DNA from: Mycobacterium asiaticum
GTDB taxonomy: Bacteria; Actinomycetota; Actinomycetes; Mycobacteriales; Mycobacteriaceae
Assembly (NCBI RefSeq): GCF_001673315.1
Contig: NZ_LZLQ01000015.1
Location: 283,064 to 347,063 of the forward strand
Direction: 5' to 3'
Length of the DNA stretch: 64,000 nucleotides
Part shown: positions 8,572-17,504 of the stretch, one piece after another
Position numbering within the stretch: position 1 is the stretch's first letter
How the letters are laid out: the number at the start of each line of letters is the position of its first letter
The notes under the pieces: generated by a model
Database searches by the model: none
The model's input: the letters and a program-made list of their open reading frames with translations, nothing else
What the model was told of the DNA's origin: nothing
Position numbers and translations under genes: made by a program

Positions 8572-11553
8572 TTGCGACGGCTAGCCGATGCTGTGGTGCG
8601 GTGGCCATGGCTGGTGATCGGTCTGTGGGTGGCGATTGCGATCGCCATGCCGCTGACGTTCCCGTCGCTGAATCAGATGGCCCAGAAGCACCCGCTCGAC
8701 ATCCTGCCCAGCGATGCGCCCTCGGCCGTCACCGCCCGGCAAATGACCGATGCTTTTCACGAATCAGGGTCAGAAAACCTGCTGCTGGTGGTGCTGACCA
8801 ACAACAGCGGACTCAAACCGGCCGACGAAACCGCCTACCGCAAGCTCGTCAGTGCGCTGCGCGAGGACAAGCGCGACGTGATGATGTTGCAGGACTTCGT
8901 CAGCACACCGCCCCTACGTACCGCATTGACCAGCAAGGACCGCACCACCTGGGTGCTCCCGGTCGGTCTTGCGGGTGAGCTGGGCACGCCGAAGTCCTAC
9001 GACTCCTTCCTGCGGGTCACCGACATCGTCAAACACTCCGTGGCGGGGTCGCAGCTGACCGCACACCTCACCGGGCCCGCGGCCACCGTCGCCGACCTCA
9101 CCGCCGCGGGAAACAAGGACCGACTACCTATCGAAATCGCCATCGCGGTTCTGGTACTGCTGGTCCTGCTGTTGGTCTATCGAAACCCTGTGACCATGCT
9201 GCTGCCGCTACTGGCGATCGGCATATCGATGGTCATCGCCCAGGCCGTGGTCGCGGCCGCTTCGGAAGTAGCCGGCCTGGGCGTCTCGAATCAGTCGATA
9301 GTGTTCCTTAGCGCCATCATCGCGGGCGCAGGGACGGACTACGCGGTCTTCCTGATCAGCCGCTATCACGACTATCTGCGGCAGGGTGACGATTTCGATC
9401 AAGCGGTACGGCGGGCCCTGATGTCGATCGGAAAGGTGATCACCGCGTCGGCGGCCACCGTGGGTATCACGTTCCTCGGGATCAGTTTCTCCCGAATGGG
9501 GGTGTTCTCATCGGTCGGTCTGTCGTCGGCAATCGGCGTCGGGGTCGCTTTCATTGCCGCGATGACGTTGTTACCGGCCATTCTGGTGGTCGCCGGACCC
9601 CGCGGCTGGGTCAAGCCACGGCGCGAACTCACCGCACGGTTCTGGCGGCGTTCGGGAATCCGGATCGTGCGCCGCCCCAAGACCCACCTCGTCGCGAGCC
9701 TGTTGGTGCTCGCCATCCTCGCCGGGTGCGCCGGCTTGGCGCGCTTCAACTACGACGACCGCAAAGCCGTGCCCGCGTCGGCTCCCAGCTCGATCGGTTA
9801 CGCCGCACTGGAGCGCCATTTCCCGGTGAATCAATCGATTCCGGAATACATCTTCATCCAGTCGCCGCACGACCTGCGCACGCCGCGCGCCCTTGCCGAC
9901 TTGGAACAGATGGCAGACCGCGTCAGTCAACTGCCGAACATCGCAGCCGTCACCGGGATAACCCGACCCACCGGCGTCGTGCCGGACGAGTTCAGAGCCA
10001 CATATCAGGCCGGTGCCATCGGCGCTCGGCTGGGCGCCGGGGCCGCGCTGATCAACGAACACGACAACGATCTGAACCGGCTGGCCAGCGGGGCCACCAC
10101 GCTGGCCGACAATCTCGGGGATGTGCGCGGACAGGTCACCCAGATCGTTTCCGCGATGCAGGGTCTGGTCAACGAGTTCACGTCAATGCGCGGCCAATAC
10201 GGCGGTGACCGGTTGGTCAAAGAGGTCACCACCGCCGCGAAACTGGTGAACAGCATCAACGCGCTCGGCCACGAAATGGGTCTGAACTTCGCGGCGGTCC
10301 GGGACATGTTCGGTTGGGTTCCTCCTGTCTTACTGGCCCTGCAGGGCAACGTGATATGCGATGTCGACGCCTCATGCAGCGCGACCCGCCAACAGTTCGA
10401 GCGGTTGGTGAACGCCCGCAACAGTGGAAGCCTCGACCAGATCAACGACCTGGCGAGCCAATTGGAAGGGTTCGGCGACAAGCAGACGCTGGCCGCGTCG
10501 GCGGAACGGCTGCGGGGTGCACTCGCCAGCTTCATCAAGGCATTGCACGCCCTGGGACTCGACCAGCCCGGCGGACTGCAGGGTGGGCTGAATCGAGTGC
10601 AACAAGGGGCGGAGCGCGCCGCAGGGGGCAGCAGGCAGGTGGCCGACGGGGTGGAACAACTCGTCGACCAAATCAGGCAGATGGGCAGTGGCCTTGGTGA
10701 AGCGTCAGCCTTCCTGCTGGCGATGAAGGACGACGCGGCTGAACCCTCGATGGCGGGATTCAACATTCCGCCGCAGTTGCTGAAGATGGAGGAGTTCAGG
10801 AAGGCCGCCAGGTTGTTCATCTCCCCAGATGGCCACTCGGTGCGGTACTTGGTGCAGACGAAGCTCAACCCGTTCAGCGCCGAAGCCATGGACCAGGTCA
10901 ACGCCATCACCGATACTGCCCGGGCCGCGCAGCCGAACACCTCACTCGCCGACGCCTCGATCTCGATGGCGGGATATCCGGTCACCCTGCGCGACACCCG
11001 TGACTATTACCAACATGACATCAGGTTCATCATCGCGGTCACGCTGGTCGTCGTGCTGCTGACGCTGATGGTGCTGCTGCGCGCGATCATCGCACCGCTG
11101 TATCTGGTGGGTTCGGTGGTGATCTCGTATTTGTCGGCGGTCGGCATCGGAGTCCTGGTGTTCCAGTACCTGCTCGGCCAGCAATTACATTGGAGCATCC
11201 CCCCGTTGGCCTTCGTGATCTTGGTTGCGGTCGGTGCGGACTACAACATGCTGCTCATCTCGCGAATGCGTGACGAATCGCCGAACAGCATGCGTTACGG
11301 CGTCATCCGCACTCTGAGTTCCACCGGTGGAGTGATCACGGCGGCAGGGTTGATTTTCGCAGCGTCGATGTGGGGTCTGTTGTTTGCCAGCATCAGTACC
11401 GTGGTGCAGGGCGGATTCGTGATCGGCGCCGGGATCCTGCTGGACACATTCCTGGTACGCACCATCACGGTGCCTGCCATCGCTACGCTGGTCGGCAAGG
11501 CGAGTTGGTGGCCGTCACGCGTGTCACCACGCCGGAGCAGCGCGGGCGCCTGA
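8572..11553 (+). CDS. mmpL10: MmpL-family RND lipid transporter (MmpL10-like)
   Basis: The 993-residue product has the MmpL layout: one N-terminal membrane helix, a periplasmic domain, a five-helix bundle, a second large periplasmic domain with a long helical coiled-coil-like stretch (about residues 480-720), then the C-terminal helix bundle. The two Asp-Tyr proton-relay motifs are visible as [14 protein letters not shown] and [12 protein letters not shown]. The start is TTG after a GGGGGAAG stretch. MmpL proteins export glycolipids across the inner membrane using the proton gradient. Its place right after papA matches mmpL10 in TPP and DAT/PAT loci, so the likely cargo is the acylated trehalose made by PapA. 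The cargo is inferred from context. Confidence 0.88.
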   Translation: MRRLADAVVRWPWLVIGLWVAIAIAMPLTFPSLNQMAQKHPLDILPSDAPSAVTARQMTDAFHESGSENLLLVVLTNNSGLKPADETAYRKLVSALREDKRDVMMLQDFVSTPPLRTALTSKDRTTWVLPVGLAGELGTPKSYDSFLRVTDIVKHSVAGSQLTAHLTGPAATVADLTAAGNKDRLPIEIAIAVLVLLVLLLVYRNPVTMLLPLLAIGISMVIAQAVVAAASEVAGLGVSNQSIVFLSAIIAGAGTDYAVFLISRYHDYLRQGDDFDQAVRRALMSIGKVITASAATVGITFLGISFSRMGVFSSVGLSSAIGVGVAFIAAMTLLPAILVVAGPRGWVKPRRELTARFWRRSGIRIVRRPKTHLVASLLVLAILAGCAGLARFNYDDRKAVPASAPSSIGYAALERHFPVNQSIPEYIFIQSPHDLRTPRALADLEQMADRVSQLPNIAAVTGITRPTGVVPDEFRATYQAGAIGARLGAGAALINEHDNDLNRLASGATTLADNLGDVRGQVTQIVSAMQGLVNEFTSMRGQYGGDRLVKEVTTAAKLVNSINALGHEMGLNFAAVRDMFGWVPPVLLALQGNVICDVDASCSATRQQFERLVNARNSGSLDQINDLASQLEGFGDKQTLAASAERLRGALASFIKALHALGLDQPGGLQGGLNRVQQGAERAAGGSRQVADGVEQLVDQIRQMGSGLGEASAFLLAMKDDAAEPSMAGFNIPPQLLKMEEFRKAARLFISPDGHSVRYLVQTKLNPFSAEAMDQVNAITDTARAAQPNTSLADASISMAGYPVTLRDTRDYYQHDIRFIIAVTLVVVLLTLMVLLRAIIAPLYLVGSVVISYLSAVGIGVLVFQYLLGQQLHWSIPPLAFVILVAVGADYNMLLISRMRDESPNSMRYGVIRTLSSTGGVITAAGLIFAASMWGLLFASISTVVQGGFVIGAGILLDTFLVRTITVPAIATLVGKASWWPSRVSPRRSSAGA

Positions 11554-11584
11554 GCGAGCGCCGACTATGGGGAGAGAAGTAGGG

Positions 11585-12688
11585 ATGAAGAAACTACTCG
11601 CAGGAATCACCGCGCTGGTAACCGTCGGTGCCACAAGCTTTTTGGGGGTCGGCCGCGCGACGGCCGATGAAACGCCAACCGACGAGACGCCGGCACCCGG
11701 CGGGACGGCATACGCCCTCGGCGGCGCCCACGTGCTGGGCATTCCCTACGACGAATACATTCGGCGCGAGGGTGCCGAGTGGTTCCCCGGCCTGCGCCGC
11801 CAGATCGTCGACTACCCGGCCGGTCAGGTTCAGGGCCACGTACTGGGACGCCTCTTCCCCGGGATCGGCAAGCTGGACGAGATGTTTCCCGGCTTGGGAG
11901 TAGACGGGCCCAGCGTGGGCGAATCGGTCGACGTGGGCACAGACAATCTGGACGCGGCGATCCGCCGCGGCGGGCCCGGCACCGCGATCGGCCTGTCCGA
12001 AGGTGCCCTGGTCCTCAACGCACTGCAGGCCCGGCTCGCTAACGATCCGACGGCTCCGCCGCCAGATCAGTTGACGTTCGCCACCTTTGGCGACCCCGTG
12101 GCGCGCCATGCATTCGGTGAGAGCTTCCTGACCGCCATGTTCCCGGTCGGCAGCGTCGTTCCCGCGCTCGACTACACGGTGCCGCCGCCCTTCGAGAGCC
12201 AGTACGACACCAAGATGTTCATCTCCGCTTACGACTCGATCGCCGACTTTCCGGACCGGCCAGACAACCTGATGGCACTGGCCAACACGCTCGTCGGACT
12301 CGCGACAGGCCACACCGCGGTGGCATTCACCAACGCGAGCATGGTGCCCCCGCAGAACATCCGGACGACCGTCAACTCGCGGGGCGCAACGACCACCACG
12401 TATCTGATTCCCGAGCGGCACCTGCCGCTGGTGCTGCCATTCCAGTACGCAGGCGTGCCGGAGGAGACGCTCAACGAACTCGACGCGGTGTTGTTGCCGA
12501 TGGTCAACGAGGGATACTCGCGCAACGACGATCCGCTGACGGCCCCGATTCAGGTCGACCCGGTGAACGGATATGACCCAGCCGCCGTCACCGCTCCTGC
12601 CACGCAGGCCACCTTCGGCGGTGGCGCCGACCCTATTTCCCAAATCCTTTCCGGCGCGATGTCTGTGCTGAACCGGGGCAGTCACTAA
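11585..12688 (+). CDS. Secreted PE-PPE domain serine hydrolase/acyltransferase (Chp/PE of the TPP locus)
   Basis: The product has 367 residues from ATG at 11585, preceded by GAGAAG. An in-frame start 18 bases upstream would only prepend residues before an obvious signal peptide ([12 protein letters not shown] onward, with Ala-Thr-Ala before Asp-Glu). The body matches the PE-PPE alpha/beta hydrolase domain. A nucleophile elbow GLSEG places Ser138 as the catalytic serine, and the nearby FGDPVARH stretch is typical of the family. Relatives such as Chp1 and Chp2 move acyl chains between trehalose lipids outside the inner membrane, and the PE protein of the TPP locus does the final acylation. It follows mmpL by about 30 bases, so export and finishing are probably encoded in one operon. 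The exact reaction cannot be read from the sequence. Confidence 0.85.
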   Translation: MKKLLAGITALVTVGATSFLGVGRATADETPTDETPAPGGTAYALGGAHVLGIPYDEYIRREGAEWFPGLRRQIVDYPAGQVQGHVLGRLFPGIGKLDEMFPGLGVDGPSVGESVDVGTDNLDAAIRRGGPGTAIGLSEGALVLNALQARLANDPTAPPPDQLTFATFGDPVARHAFGESFLTAMFPVGSVVPALDYTVPPPFESQYDTKMFISAYDSIADFPDRPDNLMALANTLVGLATGHTAVAFTNASMVPPQNIRTTVNSRGATTTTYLIPERHLPLVLPFQYAGVPEETLNELDAVLLPMVNEGYSRNDDPLTAPIQVDPVNGYDPAAVTAPATQATFGGGADPISQILSGAMSVLNRGSH

Positions 12689-12742
12689 CACCAGGCGGCC
12701 ACGGCGATAATGGCTCCCGTCCACTCGGCGAAGGAGCACACA

Positions 12743-13801
12743 ATGAGCACTGCACAGACAGACCGCCCACTACGCGTCATCCAGTGGACTACCGGGAATA
12801 TCGGGCGACGATCGTTGCACGCGATCATCGGCCGGCCCGACATGGAGTTAGTGGGCGTGTTCGCGCACGGACCGGAAAAGGTGGGTGTAGACGCTGCCGA
12901 ACTCGCGGGCTGGCCGGAGCCGACCGGCGTGTGCGCCACCAACGACATCGATGCGCTGATCGCGCTGGGCGCCGACGCGTGTTGCTATAACCCGTTGTGG
13001 CCCAACATCGATGAACTTGTGCGCTTGCTGGAGTCGGGTGTCAACGTGTGTTCCAGCGCGGCGTGGATCACCGGCGGAAAACAGACCCCGCAGGACCGCG
13101 AGCGCATCGAGGCGGCTTGCCGCCGCGGCCGCTCGACGATATTCGGCAGCGGGGCGCATCCGGGTATGACGAACATGGTCGCCATGGTGCTCAGCGGTTC
13201 CTGCGAGCGGGTCGACGAGATCCGGATCACCGAGTCGGTGGATTGCTCGACATACGAGTCGGCGGGAACCCAACGTGCGATGGGGTTTTCCCAGGATCCC
13301 GAAACGCCCGGCCTGGCTGAGAGCGTGCGTCGCGAGAGTGAAGTCTTTGCCGAATCCGCCGCAATGATGGCGGACGCGATTGGTGCACGCCTGGACCGGA
13401 TGACCTTTGACGTCACCTTCACTCCCGCCACCGGTGACACCGACCTGGGCTTCATGACGATCCCGGCCGGAACGGTCGGCGGCGTCTATGGCTACCACCG
13501 CGGGTGGGAAGGCGACCGCAATGTGGTCAGCGTCGGCTTCAACTGGACCATGGGCGACCACGTGACCCCGCCCAAGCCCCTCGAGCACGGGCACGTCATT
13601 CAGGTGTTCGGGCTGCCCAACATGCGCACCGTGCTGCACTGTCTGCCGCCGAAGGACTGGGCCGAGCCAGGTTTCATGGGGCTGGGCATGATCTACACCG
13701 CACTGCCGGTCACCAATGCGGTGCCCGCGGTGGTGGCCGCGCGACCGGGCATCGTGACACTCGCCGACCTTCCGCCGGTTACCGGACGCGTCGCACGCTA
13801 G
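12743..13801 (+). CDS. Dihydrodipicolinate reductase-like NAD(P)-dependent oxidoreductase
   Basis: The 352-residue product starts at ATG 12743 with GAAGGAG 6 bases upstream. The N-terminus is a Rossmann fold (RVIQWTTGNIGRRSL, residues 11-25), as in mycobacterial proteins annotated as dihydrodipicolinate reductase family or 2,4-diaminopentanoate dehydrogenase-like. It is not the lysine-pathway DapB, because the length and the body differ. The substrate is unknown. It lies 54 bases after the PE-PPE gene in the same direction, so it may be co-transcribed with the lipid cluster, but genes of this family occur in many mycobacterial contexts and the association may be accidental. Confidence 0.75.
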   Translation: MSTAQTDRPLRVIQWTTGNIGRRSLHAIIGRPDMELVGVFAHGPEKVGVDAAELAGWPEPTGVCATNDIDALIALGADACCYNPLWPNIDELVRLLESGVNVCSSAAWITGGKQTPQDRERIEAACRRGRSTIFGSGAHPGMTNMVAMVLSGSCERVDEIRITESVDCSTYESAGTQRAMGFSQDPETPGLAESVRRESEVFAESAAMMADAIGARLDRMTFDVTFTPATGDTDLGFMTIPAGTVGGVYGYHRGWEGDRNVVSVGFNWTMGDHVTPPKPLEHGHVIQVFGLPNMRTVLHCLPPKDWAEPGFMGLGMIYTALPVTNAVPAVVAARPGIVTLADLPPVTGRVAR

Positions 13802-13856
13802 GGTGTGTCGTCCGGCACCGGGCCGGGGTCCCCGAGGAACGCCTGCGTCCACTAAG

Positions 13857-13873
13857 GGTTAGGATGCCTAGCC
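13857..13873. promoter_or_regulatory. Near-perfect inverted repeat upstream of mmpS
   Basis: GGTTAGG-ATG-CCTAGCC is a 7-bp dyad with one mismatch and a 3-base spacer, about 85 bases before the mmpS start. It is a candidate operator for the mmpS-mmpL pair. The half-sites recall the mycobacterial iron box, but the spacing is wrong for IdeR. Confidence 0.35.
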
Positions 13874-13957
13874 GAGCAAATATTCCGTCGGGCACGAGGA
13901 AGCATGCTGCCCGATGCGGCGTTGCAGACCCAAGATCAGCTGCGGAAGGTGGTGTCG

Positions 13958-14413
13958 ATGAAAACTGCTTCAGTTTCAGGATCCGTCACCCGCGGGCTGA
14001 AGAAGGTATGGATACCGCTGGTGCTGGTCGTTGTCCTTGCCGTCTCGGCGCTAGTCGTGTCGCGCCTGCACAAGATTTTCGGCTCGGAGGACCTCAATGC
14101 CAACGCCGGCGCAGGAATCGAGATCGTGCAGTTCAACCCGAAAGTTGTGCTCTATGAAATCTTCGGTTCGGCCGGTGCCACCGCCAACATCAACTACTGG
14201 GACGCCGATGCCAACACCCACCAGGTCGATGCTGCGGCGCTGCCTTGGTCCTTCACGATTTCCACGACGCTCCCCTCGGTGAGCGCCAACATCATGGCGC
14301 AAAGCGACGGCAGCCGCATCGGCTGCCGTATCACCGTCGACGGCGTGGTCCGGGAGGAGCAGAAGGCTGACGGGGTCAACCCACAGACCTTTTGCCTGGT
14401 GAAATCAGCATGA
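13958..14413 (+). CDS. mmpS: MmpS-family membrane protein
   Basis: The product has 151 residues from ATG 13958, with GGAAGG 8 bases upstream; a further in-frame start at 13904 lacks a site this good and would make the protein too long. Residues about 14-36 form one membrane helix (WIPLVLVVVLAVSALVV). The outer domain is the small MmpS beta-sandwich, ending with a Cys near the C-terminus (TFCLVKS) and another in GCRITVDG. MmpS proteins are accessory partners of MmpL4/MmpL5-type transporters. The stop codon overlaps the next gene's ATG as ATGA, so the two are translationally coupled. Confidence 0.88.
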   Translation: MKTASVSGSVTRGLKKVWIPLVLVVVLAVSALVVSRLHKIFGSEDLNANAGAGIEIVQFNPKVVLYEIFGSAGATANINYWDADANTHQVDAAALPWSFTISTTLPSVSANIMAQSDGSRIGCRITVDGVVREEQKADGVNPQTFCLVKSA

Positions 14414-17304
14414 GCGATGTGGACAGCACGACGCACGTCGGCACCGACGACACCGCGCCCATCAAAGTTGGTGCCGACCCCAAAAGCGAACGGCCACACC
14501 GCCCGCCCATCCCACACATCATCCGGATCTTCGCAGTGCCCATCATCGTGGGTTGGGTATTGCTGACCGTCCTGGTCAACATCATTGTTCCGTCGCTGGA
14601 AAAGGTCAGCGAAGAACATTCGGCACCTATGACGCCGCCGGACGCGCCGTCCATGGTGGCAATGATGCGGTTGGGGCACAACTTCAAGGAGTTCGACTCC
14701 GACAGCACGGTGATGATCGTGCTGGAAGGCCAGCAGCCCCTCGGCGACAGCGCGCACCGGTTCTACGACAGCGTGATCCACGAATTGCAGCAGGACCACA
14801 AACATATCCAGCACATTCAGAATTTCTGGGGCGACCGATTGACCGCGGCCGGCGCCCAAAGCGCCGACGCCAAAGGCGCTTACGTGATGCTGAACCTTGC
14901 CGGCGCCCAGGGCACCACGCTGGCCAATGAATCGGTCGAGGCGGTCCGCAAGGTGTTGGACCACAAGACACCGCCGCCCGGGGTGAAGGCCTACGTCACG
15001 GGTCCGGCGGCGCTCAGCGACGACATGCACCTCATCGGCAATGCCAGCCTGGCCAAGATCACTCTGTTCACCCTGGTTGCCATCGCGATCATGCTGCTGC
15101 TGGTCTACCGGTCCATCATCACCACACTGGTGCAGCTGTTCATGACCTTCGTCGCGCTCGCGGCATCCCGCGGCATCGTCGCCGTTCTGGGCTACCACAA
15201 TGTGTTTGGTCTCACCACTTTCGCCGCCAATATCCTCACCATGTTGGCGATCGCCGCAGGCACCGACTACGGGATCTTTCTCGTGGGCCGTTATCAGGAG
15301 GCACTGCGCGCCGGCGAGGATCGGGAAACCGCTTACTACACCACTTTCCGCGGTGTGGCCCCGGTGGTTCTGGGATCTGGCTTGACGATCGCCGGGGCAA
15401 CCTACTGTCTGAGTTTCTCCCGTCTGCCGTGGTTCAACACGATGGGCGCCCCGGTGGCGATCGGGATGCTGGTCGTGGTTGTGGCCGGTTTGACGCTGGG
15501 TCCCGCGGTGGTTTTCGTGGGCAGCAAGATGCATCTGTTCGAATCTAAGCGCGCTGCTCGGCAGGGCAGACTGTGGCGGCGGGTCGGCACCGCGGTAGTG
15601 CGCTGGCCCGCACCGATTCTGGCGGTCAGCGGAGCGATCGTGTTGATCGGCATGGTTGCGCTGCCCGGCTATAAGACGAGCTATAACGACCGCTACTACC
15701 TGCCGACCTCGGCGCCGTCCAACATCGGCCAGGCCGCCGCTGACCGCCATTTCTCCCAGGCGCGAATGAACCCGGACATGTTGATGGTCGAGGCCGACCA
15801 CGACATGCGGAATCCAGCCGACATGCTGGTGCTGGACCGGGTGGCCAAGAACGTGATGCGCACTGTGGGAATTGCGATGGTGCAGGACATCACCAGGCCG
15901 CTGGGCATTCCGATTCAGCACAGCTCCATACCTTTTCAGAACAGCATGCAGAGTCAGACGACGATGCAGAACCTGTCGTTCCTGCGGGACCGAATGAACG
16001 ACATCACCAAGATGGCCGACCAGATGCAGTTCATGATCGAGACCATGCAGCAGATGTACAAGGTCACGACCGAGCTTTCGGACGCGGCCGACGACAGTGC
16101 CCGTACGACGGCCGAAACCGCCGATATCACCAATCGGTTGCGGGACCACATCGCCGATTTCGACGATTTCTGGCGCCCCATACGCAGTTACTTCTACTGG
16201 GAAAAGCACTGCTATGACATTCCCATCTGTTGGTCGCTGCGTTCGCTGTTCGACTCGCTGGATGGATTCGACCAGCTGGCCGGCCAATTCGATCTGCTGA
16301 CCAAGGACATTCAGCGCACCGCGACAGCGACGCACCACATGTTGGTGTTGATCCCGCCGATGATCGAGACGATGAAAACCACCAAGGCGTTGACCCTGAC
16401 GATGCAGGCAACGTTCTCGGCGATGCTCAATCAGATGGAGGCGATGAGCAATACGGCCGTCGTCATGGGACAGAGTTTCGACGCTTCCAAGAATGACGAC
16501 TTCTTCTACCTGCCGCCGGAAGCGTTCGACAACCCCGATTTCCAAACGGGTCTGCGGATGTTCCTGTCGCCGGACGGCAAGTCGGCACGATTCTTCGTCA
16601 CCCACCAGGGCGATCCGATGACGCCGGAAGGGATTTCGCGGGTCGACGCGGAGCGCTCGGCCGCGCAGGAGGGTTTGAAGCAATCATCTCTTTCGGATGC
16701 CAAGGTGTATCTCGGCGGTACGGCCGCGACGTTCAAGGACATGCACGACGGGGCCAAGTACGACCTGATGATCGCGGTGGTCTCGGCGTTGACGCTGATC
16801 TTCATGATCATGCTGCTACTGACCCGAAGCGTGGTTGCCGCACTGGTTATCGTTGGCACCGCGGGCAGTTCGATCGCGGCGTCCTTCGGGCTATCCGTGC
16901 TGATCTGGCAGGACTTGTTCGGCATCCGAATTCACTGGATCGTGATGGCGTTGTCGGTCATCATCCTGCTGGCGGTCGGATCGGACTACAACCTGTTGCT
17001 CGTCTCCCGCTTCAAAGAAGAGATCTATGCCGGGCTCAAGACCGGCATCATCCGGTCGATGGCGGGTACCGGCGGTGTGGTTACGGCGGCCGGTCTGGTG
17101 TTCGCGTTCACCATGGCGTCAATGCTCGGCAGTGATCTGCGGGTGCTGGGCCAGTTCGGGTCTACCGTCTGCATCGGTCTGCTTCTGGACACGCTGATCG
17201 TCCGCACCTTGCTGATGCCGTCCATCGCGACGTTGCTCGGACGCTGGTTCTGGTGGCCGCAGGTGGTACATCCGCGGGGCGACAATGCTCTGGTGAAAGT
17301 TTGA
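14410..17304 (+). CDS. mmpL: MmpL-family transporter paired with MmpS (MmpL4/5-like)
   Basis: The 964-residue product starts at ATG 14410, overlapping the mmpS stop by 4 bases. It has the full MmpL architecture, with proton-relay motifs AAGTDYGIFLVGRY and VGSDYNLLLVSRF. The second periplasmic domain holds a long Met/Gln/Thr-rich helical hairpin (roughly residues 515-690), the coiled coil typical of MmpL4 and MmpL5, and a Cys pair (HCYDIPICW) between the two helices. Relatives export siderophores or glycopeptidolipids, and some export drugs. The cargo here is unknown. Closeness to the trehalose-lipid locus is suggestive only, since MmpL10 already serves that locus. Confidence 0.87.
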   Translation: MSDVDSTTHVGTDDTAPIKVGADPKSERPHRPPIPHIIRIFAVPIIVGWVLLTVLVNIIVPSLEKVSEEHSAPMTPPDAPSMVAMMRLGHNFKEFDSDSTVMIVLEGQQPLGDSAHRFYDSVIHELQQDHKHIQHIQNFWGDRLTAAGAQSADAKGAYVMLNLAGAQGTTLANESVEAVRKVLDHKTPPPGVKAYVTGPAALSDDMHLIGNASLAKITLFTLVAIAIMLLLVYRSIITTLVQLFMTFVALAASRGIVAVLGYHNVFGLTTFAANILTMLAIAAGTDYGIFLVGRYQEALRAGEDRETAYYTTFRGVAPVVLGSGLTIAGATYCLSFSRLPWFNTMGAPVAIGMLVVVVAGLTLGPAVVFVGSKMHLFESKRAARQGRLWRRVGTAVVRWPAPILAVSGAIVLIGMVALPGYKTSYNDRYYLPTSAPSNIGQAAADRHFSQARMNPDMLMVEADHDMRNPADMLVLDRVAKNVMRTVGIAMVQDITRPLGIPIQHSSIPFQNSMQSQTTMQNLSFLRDRMNDITKMADQMQFMIETMQQMYKVTTELSDAADDSARTTAETADITNRLRDHIADFDDFWRPIRSYFYWEKHCYDIPICWSLRSLFDSLDGFDQLAGQFDLLTKDIQRTATATHHMLVLIPPMIETMKTTKALTLTMQATFSAMLNQMEAMSNTAVVMGQSFDASKNDDFFYLPPEAFDNPDFQTGLRMFLSPDGKSARFFVTHQGDPMTPEGISRVDAERSAAQEGLKQSSLSDAKVYLGGTAATFKDMHDGAKYDLMIAVVSALTLIFMIMLLLTRSVVAALVIVGTAGSSIAASFGLSVLIWQDLFGIRIHWIVMALSVIILLAVGSDYNLLLVSRFKEEIYAGLKTGIIRSMAGTGGVVTAAGLVFAFTMASMLGSDLRVLGQFGSTVCIGLLLDTLIVRTLLMPSIATLLGRWFWWPQVVHPRGDNALVKV

Positions 17305-17504
17305 CGGACGGTGAGTGCTCCGCTCGTGCGGTAGACCTCGATTGGCTCGGAACGCCTGCGAGCTGATGTTCACAAGGCCTTCCTAACCCGGACGACAATC
17401 CCCATCCGCCCTGCCCCCAGACCGACGAAGCTGCGCCATTCTCCGCCAAAGTGCGGCAGTCGCGCAGTACGCTCTGTCAGGGATCGACGAAGGAGGCCCG
17501 GGGC

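Noticed and set aside
13857..13873. IdeR iron box upstream of mmpS.
   Set aside because: The TTAGG half-site is present but the inner sequence and spacing do not match the 19-bp consensus.
14194..16683. An 829-residue minus-strand ORF.
   Set aside because: It lies opposite mmpS-mmpL, has an implausible His/Gln/Arg-rich composition, and matches no family, whereas the plus strand encodes an intact transporter.
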